64,000 nt of DNA from Armigeres subalbatus (lineage: Eukaryota > Arthropoda > Insecta > Diptera > Culicidae), in assembly GCF_024139115.2 (NCBI RefSeq), contig NC_085141.1, positions 369,171,925 to 369,235,924 of the forward strand, written 5' to 3'. Below the pieces are notes generated by a model. That model did not search any database, had not been told where the DNA came from, and was given only the letters and a program-made list of their open reading frames with translations. The translations under genes were made by a program, and so were the position numbers. Shown in pieces: positions 24,661-34,877 of the stretch; the stretch's first letter is position 1; each line of letters opens with the position of its first letter.

Positions 24661-25120
24661 TAAATGTATGTGGGGCGATATGTATTGGGTTTAGTAGGTA
24701 ATTAATGCTTCTGTAACTAAATTGGTTGCGTTTTATGAAAGCACATGAATTCATTGAAATAGAAACAAATAAATTTAACCGTTCATGCAAAATATATTAA
24801 AATGGGAAGATATGGGGTCTAACAATGCACGGGTAAATCTTATACTAATAGATCTTTTACTACCAATTAACAGCTATAACATTTGCATGGCTCATGTGCT
24901 CTTATCGAGCAAACAAGGCATTGTTGACACTGATCCTTCAAATCAGTTTGAGGTTCAATACTGGCTCGAGTGTTATTGATTACTCTTTGCGTGTGTTCTA
25001 TTTCTAGCACTCAAAGGAACGACGAGGACTAAAAATAGAAGAAATTATCCTGACAGGATGAAGATCTTTTGAGTCGGTCCATTGCATCTAGATGCATAGA
25101 ACCGCTACCATTTTAAAAAC
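24661..25120. other. No gene
   Basis: AT-rich sequence without recognisable features. Confidence 0.35.
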
Positions 25121-25830
25121 AGTTTGATTGATTTTTGATTACGCGAGTAGATCTCAAGGCCTAACTCCCGGTATTTCTTGAAAGACCCAGAATCTTTTAC
25201 GTTGGCTCATTCAGTTCTCCACATCCGAAAGAGCATGTAGGGGAACTGTTCCGATTTCCATCTCACTCAACATATATTCATCACATCACCAAACAAAGAA
25301 ATACAGCACCAATCTCGTCGCTTCCTTTTGTTAACACGCGTGCTCACTGGTGAAAAAAATCACAAAAATGAGAAACAAACTAAATTCCTTTCCATTGCTT
25401 TGTTTTTGATGGGATGGAAATAGGAGCTATGGGATGAAGTGCCGAACCGTTCCCCTACCATAATTAAAATAATCTGATTGATCTTTAGTTTCGGGTGTAC
25501 ATACTGAATCCAGGGATTTCTTGAATGACTGAGCACCTCTGCCGTTGACTTATTGTATTCTACACATCCAAAAAGGTATGTACCACATTCAAAACAATTC
25601 GGTAAATCTTTGGTTACGCGTGTAGATTTTAAGGCCTAAATCCAGGGATTTCTTGAATGACCGGGAATCTCTGACGTTGACACATTTTTTCTACACTCCC
25701 AAAGGGTATGTGTCATATTGAAATCAGTTTGATTGATCTTTCGTAACGTGTCTAGATCTTCAGCACTTACTCCAAGGATTTCTTGGATGCCCAAAACTCT
25801 ATGCCGAAAAAACTCTATTCTGAGTAGTCT
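25121..25830. repeat. Diverged tandem repeat, about 125-bp unit, four copies
   Basis: Units share GTTTGATTGAT(C/T)TTT, a GTAGAT(C/T)T block, GGCCTAA(C/A)TCC, GGATTTCTTGAATGA and TCTACAC(A/T)CC. Units start near 25121, 25470, 25595 and 25725. About 220 bp of unrelated sequence (25240-25460) separates the first from the rest. Confidence 0.65.
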
Positions 25831-25835
25831 CCACG

Positions 25836-25980
25836 ATTGTACGACAATTCCCCGAAAACCAATTCCCCGAATGCAATTTCCCCGAATGTAACAATTCCCG
25901 AATGCAATTTCACCGAATGTAATAATCCCCCGAATGTAACATTTCCCCGAATGTAACAAATCCCCGCAAATAAAGTATTT
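25836..25980 (-). repeat. CCCCGAATG minisatellite
   Basis: About nine units of the type AATTTCCCCGAATGTAAC. It is the reverse complement of the minisatellite at 58790-58925, and even the junction motif is shared: GATTGTACGACAATTCC here and its complement at 58915-58930. Confidence 0.85.
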
Positions 25981-26086
25981 TTTTGCAAACACATAATTGT
26001 CATCGACCATAAGCGCCCGAACAGAGCAGCGTTCAAAAATAGTATTGTATGCCCTTGATCTTCCTTATTGTTAAATTATAAAGATA

Positions 26087-26985
26087 GGGTAAATGATATA
26101 TTTTGGACATGTACATATTTTGGACAAGCCTGAGCTTCTTCGATCAAGTTTAGATAATGTGTAGAAAATTTTTTATCGAAAGTATGATCATTGCATACTT
26201 TTACCTCAACTCTAGCGGCTCCTAATGAGAATTCACAAATCAACTATTATTTATCATTAAAATTACCTAAAATGTAAAGCTTTCTACCAAAGTGCCTGCT
26301 GGACGCCAGTATGCAGGAGAACATGCATTATAGGACTCTTCGTAACATGCACCTGAAACACGTTTAAATTGGTTCAAACGACAATCTTGAGGTCTTGCGG
26401 CCAAAGTTTGATTGTAATTGAGATACTAACATATTCCAATCGCTTAACATGAACTTGAGACGGATGAAAAAGGAGTGACCAAAATGAAGTTATGTTTTTA
26501 TGCATCAGACTTTTATTGGTCACCCCATGTACAGTACATGGATGAACCATTAATTGCCAACTTTCAGGCTGTTTTCAATGATATCGATAGGATTGCGAAA
26601 TAATGTTAATTTCTGGTTTATTCTATGTCAGTTAAGCAAATAAATGCATTTAAATGAATGTGGATACGTGTAGGTAAGTCATACCATTGAGATCTGTAGG
26701 TGGCCATTTTTAAATTAGGAGAAAATGGCTCTGTCCAAAATATATGCATTTTCCATGTCGAAATTATATATTTGATGTCCAAAAAGAAAATATTTCAGTT
26801 CGCAGTATATTACAGTTTACACCTAGTAAACGTAATTTACTCAAAAATTGGGCAATGGAGACGCAAGACTAATCATTGGTTATGTATTTGGATGAAACTA
26901 GTGGTTTTCAATTGTTTCATACTATTCAATCTCGATATATTTTCTAATGAATGTCCTGCGCTTGTCCAAGATACATCATTTACCC
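26087..26985. mobile_element. TA-target TIR element, 899 bp
   Basis: TIRs of 23 bp begin GGGTAAATGATATATTTTGG on the left and GGGTAAATGATGTATCTTGG on the right (reverse complement), 21 of 23 matching and both continuing to ACA. TA flanks each end (26085-26086, 26986-26987), as for Tc1/mariner-type elements. TTTTGGACA motifs recur inside (26112, and inverted at about 26734 and 26779), possibly subterminal binding sites. A 98-codon frame at the right end is unrecognised, so the element appears non-autonomous. Confidence 0.75.
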
Positions 26986-27163
26986 TATTAGAATAAAGTG
27001 TTTTCCTATTCATTTTTTTTTTCTAAAATAGTCGAACAAAGGCTGAATTTCTTTGATGGAGTAGAATCGCGAACAGAAATTCCGATTGAAAGCATCATGG
27101 TCAAAATTTGTGAAATCAAACTCCTGTCATATGTAAGGTCCATCCCTTCTTAAGAAGTTACTG

Positions 27164-27270
27164 CCCGAGCAGCACAAGTCAGGCAAAAATGGTTGCAGCA
27201 ACTTGATTGTAATAAAGTCCGGTTACATGTGAGTTGCAGTTACCTACGTGGAACATGTGTGCTGCTGGGG
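27164..27270. mobile_element. Small MITE, 107 bp
   Basis: The left end CCCGAGCAGCACA and the right end in reverse complement CCCCAGCAGCACA are inverted repeats, and AAGTTGC/GCAACTT-type motifs mirror inside. No coding capacity, and the target duplication is not clear. Confidence 0.6.
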
Positions 27271-27289
27271 TGTAATCGTGGATATGAAT

Positions 27290-27990
27290 CCTCAAAAAAT
27301 AATTATGCGTCTGCCCGGAATAAGGCAATGGTGAATGTGATCTCTTCTTTAAAAATAATGCATCTACTCGGAATAACGCAATGGATTAATTTGATCTCTA
27401 CTCTGGAAGTAGGTGTTTCCCAAAAGTAATGAAGAAGTGAATGTTATTTCTTCTTTTTATATCTACCTGGTCTAAGGAAACGGTAGTTGTGATCTATTCA
27501 TTAGAGTTAGGCGTTAGCTTGAAATAAGCCAGAATAGAATGAAATTACCTTTTCAGAAGAAGGAATTTGCCTGCAATAAGGTAATGATAAACGTAGTCTC
27601 TTCTTTTGATGTAGACGAGTTTGGCCGGAATAGTTATGATATATGAGATCGCATCTGGCAATAAATATCAATTATATAACCGAAAAAAAAATTATCGAAT
27701 TAATCGACGTGTTCATTTAAAGAAGGCAATATCCCCTCCATTGTCCTTATACTGCGTAGACGTGATGATTTAAGAAAGGCATTATCTCCTTTCTTCACTT
27801 TACTCCAGGCAAACGTTTTCAATTGAAGAAGGGTCCATCTACCCTCATTGTCCTATATCGGGCAATCGTGTTCATTTTAAAAAGGCATTAAAACTCGTCT
27901 TCTTCTAAAACCGGGCGAAGCAATTATCAATAAAAAAACATTATCCCTTTCCTTCGCCTTATACCGGAAAACGCTTTGTTTTTCTTCCTT
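27290..27990. repeat. Head-to-head degenerate tandem arrays (foldback-like)
   Basis: On the left (27290-27660), units of about 52-60 bp of the type CTGCCCGGAATAAGGCAATG...GATCTCTTCTTT run forwards. On the right (27690-27985), related units run backwards; in reverse complement they read GTTTGCCTGGAGTAAAG...GATAATGCCTTTCTT. The two arrays meet near 27680. Divergence between units is high. Confidence 0.55.
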
Positions 27991-27992
27991 TA

Positions 27993-28003
27993 TCTCTATT
28001 CTC
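27993..28003 (+). repeat. Left target-site duplication of the I-like element
   Basis: TCTCTATTCTC occurs here and again at 58221-58231, directly after a poly(A) run. Between the two copies lies the whole 28.0-58.2 kb nest. Confidence 0.75.
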
Positions 28004-28031
28004 GATTCCACGTCGAGCATACGTGCGAGAC

Positions 28032-28040
28032 GGTTGTAAG
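28032..28040 (+). repeat. Left flank duplication of the P-like element
   Basis: GGTTGTAAG here equals 35577-35585. P elements duplicate 8 bp, so one of the nine identical bases is presumably chance. Confidence 0.85.
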
Positions 28041-28275
28041 CAAGGAGCTAGACCAAAGGTGACGCAGTTGCAATCGATAGTGTGCGTGATTTTTGTGTAA
28101 GATACACAAATGTCAAAACAGTAAAACTGTCAGCCATGTTGCCTACGTCACTATTTGTGTTTACTTTCAATCGATAGTGAAAAAGTGTCGGAAAGTTAAC
28201 TTTTTATCAAGTTTTATTTCATTTCGTGCGGGGTTTTATTCGTTTTGACTTCAGTTCTCGATCGGTATTTTAGTC

Positions 28276-28531
28276 ATGCCGCGGTGTGCAGTGAAATTGT
28301 GCCAAATAACCTCCGGAGAGGCAAAAAAAAGTGAAAATTTAATCAGCTTCCACTCGTTTCCAAAAGAGCCCACGAAGCGGGCTAAAAGGCTCAAGTTTTG
28401 TGGAATCATGAAAGATCCTGGTACAGTATTGTACGTTTGCTCCCAACACTTCAACCCGGATGCATTCGCGACAAATGCCACCATTAAACGCGATTTAATC
28501 AGCTGTGGCCGGAACATTTTGGTTAAAGATG
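28276..28531 (+). CDS. Exon 1 of P-type transposase: THAP zinc finger
   Basis: Begins MPRCAVKLC. The C2CH zinc ligands are Cys4, Cys9, Cys55 and His58 (VCSQHF), with the usual FP at 28-29. The conserved Trp of THAP domains is replaced by Leu39. THAP domains bind DNA, and in P transposases this one recognises sites inside the element ends. The ATG at 28276 is chosen because the THAP domain starts with it. The donor is at 28532 (GGTAAGA). Confidence 0.85.
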
Positions 28532-28593
28532 GTAAGATTGAATATTCAATTTCTTCATTCAGTTCATTAATGGGTTGTTTGTTCTGATTTTAG

Positions 28594-29086
28594 CTATTCC
28601 TTCAATTCGTACCGTGGAGGTGGGCAGTTCTACAGACCGTTGTAAACGTTATCGTCGCAAAGAACAAAAGCACTAGTTGCACAGTTACTGCAAGAATACG
28701 ACGATTCGACAGTGGGACGCGATGATAATATTGCCGGTGCAGAAAATGCATCCGTAGACTGTGCAATCGAAGACCCTTCAGATACGGCTCGTGGCTATTC
28801 AAACATGGATGTACTGCTTGAAGCAATTGAATTAGCTGTACCAATACCACTTGATCGAATTTCAACAAACCAGCTGGCGTGCAGTGAGTTTGAGGATATC
28901 AGAATTGGCGATACCTTGGAAGACTCTGGATGCCAAGATGTTCTCAACTCCACTTTGCTCGAAGACGTTGAGATAGTTCCAAGCAACAAATCGGAGAAAA
29001 TAACCACGAAACGTAGTAAGAAGTTGGACTACATGGAGGGATTGGCTCGAAGAAGAAAAGCTAAAATAAAATTGCTCCAGAATCAG
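28594..29086 (+). CDS. Exon 2 of P-type transposase: acidic linker and basic segment
   Basis: The acceptor TTTTAG lies at 28588-28593. Translation continues exon 1 as AIPSIRTVEVGSS... then breaks near 28670 by an apparent 1-base deletion. The continuing frame is acidic and Ser-rich and ends in a Lys-rich stretch (KKLDYMEGLARRRKAKIKL) likely to begin the coiled coil. The donor is at 29087 (CAGGTAATA). Confidence 0.7.
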
Positions 29087-29657
29087 GTAATAAAACAGGG
29101 TATTTGTTCTACTTCTAATAACATGTTTATATATTAATAACATTCGAAAAAATGCATTTTGGATTGAATTGCGTCGTTTTGCCTTTCTCGTTCACGTAGA
29201 GTATTACGAAAACACTCAATCACAGATAACAGATATTACACATTGATCATTTAGCGATAAAATTCATCATAGTGCAAATATTTATCGACTTGGCAAACTG
29301 CGTGTGTATGTATGTGTGCAAAAAAACTCACTCACTTTTGGGCACTTATCTTTAACTGATTTACTCACAACAAGAGATCACTATGCGCTCAAAATGAATG
29401 ATCAAAAAAAACTATTGCTTTATAATGCACAGAGGATATTATTACCGCTAGGTTAATTAATCGAGGTTTTTTACTGTTATCATACCTGATTTTTGTTGGA
29501 AAATTTATTGAATTAAATAAAACAATCTACAATCAATTGTTTTCGATTGTTATGGATATGGATACATGTGATTAATTCATGTTGTAGTGACCCTATATCG
29601 TATTTTTCCTTGATGGTTTGGGCTGAATATGTACTAACAAACTTCGTTTATCAACAG

Positions 29658-29920
29658 CTGAAGGACAAAAATCATCGTATCGCGATTCTGACAAAAACTG
29701 TATCAAGACAAAAAGCTGAAATGAAGGAGAAGGATATTAATATTGAACGGCTTCGAAAAGCTTGCGAGGAATTCCAACATGTACCAGAACAAGTCACTGG
29801 AGAAAGAGTTAGGCAGGAATTAAGCAAGCTATTCACGGCTAATCAAATCGCGTTGATTTTGGGAGATCGAAAAAAAGTGACATGGACGGCGAAGGAAATA
29901 GCCAATGCGTTTTCATTGAG
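29658..29920 (+). CDS. Exon 3 of P-type transposase: coiled coil
   Basis: Starts LKDKNHRIAILTKTVSRQ after TATCAACAG. It has heptad-like hydrophobic spacing and is then followed by ELSKLFTANQIALILGDRK and WTAKEIANAFSLR, which resemble the start of the P transposase core and a helix-turn-helix-like segment. The donor is at 29921 (GAGGTGAGT). The following intron holds a MITE and a SINE. Confidence 0.75.
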
Positions 29921-29936
29921 GTGAGTAGCAGAATCA

Positions 29937-30100
29937 CGTACACTTATTACGTAAGCATTTTTTCTGGGGCTTTTGTACTCACACTCCCCCCATGTGAAAT
30001 TTCTTTCATACAAATGATTTTTTATTTGTATGATACGTAAGAAAACGACTAACCCCCTCCTCCCTCTATAAGTGCTTACCGCTTACGTAATATGTGTACG
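29937..30100. mobile_element. MITE in intron 3 of the P-like gene, 164 bp
   Basis: The left end CGTACACTTATTACGTAAGC and the right end in reverse complement CGTACACATATTACGTAAGC differ at one base. C-rich and T-rich internal runs resemble the elements at 14170 and 21118. It sits just behind the splice donor. Confidence 0.7.
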
Positions 30101-30575
30101 ATCCCAAAGCGCATATTTTCAAAATGTTGGAATTTCAATCAACCAGTTTCATTTTCACCGACACATTCTTTATCACTGATACACTAACCCAACAATCATG
30201 GATCACGAACTATTATGAGTCATTTACAATTGACCAATATACTATATATAATAGCCCTGTTTGTGTGTTCGGTGACTAGCCAACCAGACGCAGCACGCGA
30301 GGAAATTATCACAAAAAATAAAATATTTGACACTTCAACTCTTTTTTACTATCAGATGCAGAAAACAAAACCAGTGAGAACCTTAGACAACCAGACACAG
30401 CATTTGATGAAATAAATCACAGACAACAGACGTTGAAAATTTTGATTTTTTAATGCATGAATTAATGAACCGTTTATATTGAACAAAAAAAGCACTTGCC
30501 ACGGGCGCTACTGCGTCCACTAATAAACTAGTTCAATATAATATATATGTGGGCCATTGTGGGGTCAGTGTACAT

Positions 30576-30996
30576 CTTCTTCTTCTTCTTATTGGCATCC
30601 CAGTCAACACAAGATCGTATATGACGCCATATAAGATGCTAAAGTGGAGGCGATATAGGTACTTCCCCATACAACATGTACGTATATCCCCTCCACTTTA
30701 GCATCTTATGTTGCATCATATACGATTTTGTGTTGAATGGGATTACATCCCTACAGTGGGACAGAGCCGCCTCGCAGCTTAGTGTTCATTAAGCACTTCC
30801 ACAGTTATTAACTGCGAGGTTTCTAAGCCAAGTTACCATTTTTGCATTCGTATATCATGAGGCTAACACGATGATACTTTTATGCCCAGGGAAGTCGAGA
30901 CAATTTCCAATCCGAAAATTGCCTAGACCGGCACCGGGAATCGAACCCAGCCACCCTCAGCATGGTCTTGCTTTGTAGCCGCGCGCGTCTTACCGC
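30576..30996 (-). mobile_element. tRNA-derived SINE in intron 3, itself interrupted by a MITE
   Basis: A 15-bp direct repeat, GGGGTCAGTGTACAT, flanks it (30561-30575, 30997-31011). On the minus strand it reads from a truncated head (GGTAAGACGCGCG), through the B box GGTTCGATTCC (30943-30953), to the (GAA)n tail near 30576. It is the same family as 18690-18987. The A box is partly lost by 5' truncation, and a 143-bp MITE splits the tail. Confidence 0.9.
30599..30741. mobile_element. MITE nested inside the SINE, 143 bp
   Basis: The arms are long inverted repeats: CCCAGTCAACACAAGATCGT on the left against CCCATTCAACACAAAATCGT on the right (reverse complement), continuing to GATGCTAAAGTGGAGG near the centre. 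The SINE reads GGCAT before it and ATTACATCC after it. The undisturbed copy at 18950-18961 and others support an original GGCATTACATCC, so an AT (or TA-type) dinucleotide was duplicated. Confidence 0.8.
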
Positions 30997-31055
30997 GGGG
31001 TCAGTGTACATACGAAATAAATTTGCTCTGACTGTATTTTTTGCACATCTTATAG

Positions 31056-31639
31056 GTACCATAGCAAACCTGCCTATGAGTTACTTCGGAAGGAATTCCA
31101 TTATCCATTGCCGTGTGTTCGCAGTTTGCAAGAATGGGCGTCATGTATCCAAATGAGAAAAGGTGTGTTGGAAGACGTACTGACTCTTTTGAAAATCGCC
31201 GGAAGTCGTTTCACTGATCGAGAAAGAGTTACAGTTCTCGTTTATGATGAGATGTCTGTGGAAAGCACGGTTGAACTAGACAAACGGAACGATGACGTGA
31301 TTGGACCTCATTCAGAAATGCAGCTCGTGATGGCGAGAGGATTGTTCGCTCAGTGGAAGCAACCCATTTTCGTAGATTTCGACAGAAAAATGACCAAATC
31401 TCTACTCGATGACCTTGTTTCTCGTTTGAGCGATATAGGATTCACTGTAGTCGCAATTGTGCACGACTGTGGTGGCGGAAATTTGGGTGTTTGGAAGGAA
31501 GCTAGTGTGAATCACGAAACAGGTCAGACATCAATGAAGCACCCAATTTCTGGCGAGGATATCTTCTTTTTCCCAGATGCACCGCATTTATTGAAACTTC
31601 TGAGAAATTGGCTGCTAGACCACGGATTTATGTACAAAG
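31056..31639 (+). CDS. Exon 4 of P-type transposase: catalytic RNase H-like core, first half
   Basis: After TTATAG the frame continues exon 3 as RYHSKPAYELLRKEFHYPLP and SLQEWAS, the conserved entry to the P catalytic domain. The first catalytic Asp is in VYDEMSVES and the second in VAIVHDCGGGNLGVW. FFPDAPHLLKLLRNWLLDHG marks the start of the insertion domain that binds nucleotide in Drosophila P. The donor is at 31640 (AAAGGTAAC). An ATG at 31108 is in another reading context and is not a start. Confidence 0.85.
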
Positions 31640-31826
31640 GTAACTCACACATTCCTTTCATTTTCTTCAAGACTGTGTAACTGAGTTGCGCAAGTTATGC
31701 CACTGAGCTATTTAATTAGACAGCTTATAATCCTTTCTAATATTCGAAATACTCAACCATCATTTCACGTCACTTATAAGAAGGACAGAAAAATAATTTT
31801 TGTTTAATTTATTAGCATTTCTATTG

Positions 31827-32192
31827 GGGCTCATTCACAAATTACATAACACCTCAAGGGGTGGGTGGGTACACAATATTGCGTTACAAAATACAACAGT
31901 TTGTCTATGGGGAGGGTGGGTTTCGTTAGTTCTGTTACGGGTAACGTTTATGATAATAAAGTAATTACTAAATAAATTCAAATTTGACAGTATTATATTT
32001 CACTATGAAGAAAGTTAAGGTAGAGTTCACTAAAATACCAATCTATCATTTTTTTTGTGAAATTTTAGTAAGACGTTATGCGTCACAGATAGGGATGGGA
32101 AGGTATAAATGATATGTAACAAACATGTCACAGAGGGGTGAGTGGGGGTTCAAATCTGTGTTTTTGGCGTTATGTAATTTGTGAATGAGCCC
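31827..32192. mobile_element. MITE in intron 4 of the P-like gene, about 366 bp
   Basis: Both ends carry GGGCTCATTCACAAATTACA followed by TAAC (left direct, right inverted), over 24 bp with no mismatch. GGGGTGGGTGGG-type purine runs lie just inside. The target duplication is not clear. Confidence 0.8.
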
Positions 32193-33119
32193 TTAATCCA
32201 TTGATCTTTGAACACTTCAACATAATACAGAGTCACAAAAATCCAAAAACCCAAATTGGATATGTTAGGTCTTTATTAATACCTCTGGTAAAAGGCAACC
32301 ACTCACTCATCATGCATGTATCCTGAGCACCCCTAGGGGTACATAGGGCCAACGTATAAATTGGTATAAATTAGTCAATGTCAATAATGCTTAAGATTGT
32401 CCTACGTCACCTACCGTAAAAAAGGTACAATGGAGTGACTATAAAGAAGTGCTGTAAAAAGAGGGTTGAGTGTTCTTGAACATGCGTACACGGTAAAAAA
32501 TATACACGTCAATGCGAACTGTTCTGCATTTGAATATGCACTACTTTGGAATCAAATCAATATCAATAGCTGAGCTCGTCGCATTCAAACACCACCACTT
32601 CCATTTGACGTGCACAATGTTTTGATTATAAAACAACAAAATAAAAAAATAGAATTACCTCAGCTTAGATTTGAATAACATATCTTTTGCTTGAAAGTCC
32701 TTCGTCTTACCATGACTCCATCTCACACTTCGAAGTACCTCTTGAAATAAGCAGAACAGATGAAAGAACTGTCATCTATTTTTAGAACAACACCAATATC
32801 GCTCCACTCTTAAATCAATAGCATTGAACCTGTGAATTCAATAGCATAGCACTTCCAATTCTAGTGGAGACATTATTGGTGCTGATCGAAGTGCTAATCA
32901 TTTCAACATCCAGTGAGTTGCACTTTGATCAACACTGTTGATGTTATGGAATTGTCTGCATTCAACACACTTGTGAAAGGTGTGACACCACTTCAAAATC
33001 AAAGGAATATCATTTTCAATAATGGTGATTTTAAAGTTGATCATTCAATAGATGGAACAGTTAAATTGAGCGTGTTGTTTTTTTACCGTGTACTAAATAT
33101 ACCGTTATATTAATTACAG

Positions 33120-33564
33120 GAACCTTGGTTACGAAAAAATTTCTGGAGCTGCTTGTAGAGAAGGGTTCCACGCTAAAACGACCACTGGCGGACACGAACA
33201 GTAGTTTCAAACAAATGGAGTTGAACTCGCTTTTTAAACTCACCTTGAAACATGTAACGGTACAAGGGTCCGAACGCCAAAACGTGAGAATGGCTGCACA
33301 GTTACTCAGTCACACTACAGCAGTGAACCTAAGACGTCACTATGGTGAATATCATGAAGCATCGTTACTAGCGGAAATAATAGAAACCACCAACGCATGG
33401 TTCGATGTGATGAATTCGTACAACTTGAACGAAACGATTCCTTCGAAAAAGTGCTATGGGATGCACCTCGATTTGCAAAACAAAATTCTCAATTCCATGG
33501 AAGCAATGGTCAAGGAACTACGAGTTTTGAGCAAGCAATGTCTGCCAGCAGCTCCGGATTAAAG
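33120..33564 (+). CDS. Exon 5 of P-type transposase: insertion domain
   Basis: It joins exon 4 as YKG-TLVTKKFLELLVEKG and continues as a helical segment (HVTVQGSERQNVRMAAQLLS, HTTAVNLRRH) typical of the P insertion domain. The frame ends at a TAA (33560-33562) three bases before the donor (33565), whereas the frame that fits exon 6 is shifted. Intron 4 (31640-33119) contains a 366-bp MITE and otherwise AT-rich sequence. Confidence 0.75.
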
Positions 33565-33941
33565 GTAATACAATGTCCTCTAATGCTTCTGTTTTTTTTT
33601 ATGATCAGAGATTATAAAATTATTCTATTAACTTCCGCTTTATTTATTGTATCGACAGTGTATTTTGCTTCGTACTTGAAAACTTCTCCAGTGTTTTGCG
33701 TGTTTTGTTATCGACAAGTAGGAAATCTATATAGTTTTCTACAGTAAAAGTAAATAGAATATTTTTTTAATTTTGTAAATTTTCCGCTAATAACCTATTC
33801 AGAATACGAGCGTTATAATGTGGAGAAATAAAATTGAATGTCTGTTCATTAGTAACAAGTTACTCTTCATCATATAATAAATGGCGTAATCTGAACAGGC
33901 TATAAGGCGCAAAAAAGAATTAATCATATGTTGTGTTTCAG

Positions 33942-34877
33942 CTGTTCCAAAAAGCTATCCTGATCTCAATAACATCTATAAGAAAATTGCTCAGCGTAGT
34001 AACAGCAAATCCGAAATACGGTGTGTCGTTCATCATGACCTATAAAGTAGATCAAGATTGCATCGAGAATGAGTTCGCATTGGTTCGACTGAATGGTGGC
34101 ACCCACGACCATCCTAGTCCACTTCAAGCTCTTGATCGACTTAGATTGATCACGTTGGGAAAAGGTTTATCGCATCAATTAAAGAAGCATCAAAATGCGC
34201 AGCAAGTTTTAATTGAAGAGGATTATTTGATAACCAAGGTATTTCGCAAAGCAAAAGTGGTTCCAAGCGCGGACAAGGGTGAAGAAATTGTTATTCCACC
34301 GAACAACAGTGACGATGAAGACGACGAACCATGGACCTACCAAAAAAAGGACAAAGAGTTAGAAGAAGCTGATGGCTTTGAATATGTTATGGGATATATG
34401 GCTAGACCTCATCTCAATGAAGGCCTCGGCTTGGGTTGTTATACCTATCACTTGGAAGATACACAAGATGCCGATATGAACAAAGAAAACTATGTCCAGG
34501 ATCTTTCCTATGGAGGTTTAGTTCAACCTTCTGAAGAATGGCTTGACATAGGTGATCAATTAGATTCCTGTTTTAATTGGATGCACAATACTGGTGAAGA
34601 ATCGAAGGATATTGGCTTTCGAAACAAATGTAATGTATTCAGCAGAACTATGAGAAAGCTTAAACAAAAATTTCCTAACTTACCCGAACATGTGATCAAA
34701 AGTTACACTCGAAAACGAATTGCTATCAGGATCCGACATTTGCAGAAACAAGTCAGAGAGAAAAAATCCAGAAGTTCAAAATGCAAAAAGAATAAGGTCA
34801 AGAAAACCACATTGAATGAAAGTAAAAGTGCTGTAACGAGAAAGAATGAGAGGAAATTGAAGCATTTTAGAAATTAA
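33942..34877 (+). CDS. Exon 6 of P-type transposase: end of catalytic core and basic tail
   Basis: Opens LFQKAILISITSIRKLL, the block that follows the insertion domain in P/THAP9-type transposases. QDCIENEFALVRLNGGTHDH contains the D..E pair that completes the catalytic set. Next comes an acidic stretch (NNSDDEDDEPW), a region with GFEYVMGYMA, and a Lys/Arg-rich end. It stops at TAA 34875-34877. Confidence 0.85.
   Translation: MFQKAILISITSIRKLLSVVTANPKYGVSFIMTYKVDQDCIENEFALVRLNGGTHDHPSPLQALDRLRLITLGKGLSHQLKKHQNAQQVLIEEDYLITKVFRKAKVVPSADKGEEIVIPPNNSDDEDDEPWTYQKKDKELEEADGFEYVMGYMARPHLNEGLGLGCYTYHLEDTQDADMNKENYVQDLSYGGLVQPSEEWLDIGDQLDSCFNWMHNTGEESKDIGFRNKCNVFSRTMRKLKQKFPNLPEHVIKSYTRKRIAIRIRHLQKQVREKKSRSSKCKKNKVKKTTLNESKSAVTRKNERKLKHFRN

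Larger units (their letters stand above)
28276..34877 (+). pseudogene. P-type transposase (THAP, coiled coil, RNase H-like with insertion), six exons, two frame breaks
   Basis: Inferred exons are 28276-28531, 28594-29086, 29658-29920, 31056-31639, 33120-33564 and 33942-34877, each with GT donor and AG acceptor; they would give a protein of roughly 900 residues. Order: N-terminal THAP zinc finger, acidic and coiled-coil region, RNase H-like catalytic domain split by the insertion domain typical of P transposases, and a basic C-terminus. Acidic residues at the expected catalytic places survive: Asp in VYDEMSVES, Asp in HDCGGGNLG, and the D..E pair in QDCIENEF. Two defects are seen. In exon 2 a base appears missing near 28670 (frame ends KEQK-His-stop, while the neighbouring frame reads on as ALVAQLLQEYDDS). 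In exon 5 the frame reaches TAA at 33560-33562, while the frame that joins exon 6 (SSGLK to LFQKA) is offset by one. Sequencing error could explain either. As it stands the gene is inactive. Confidence 0.85.
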
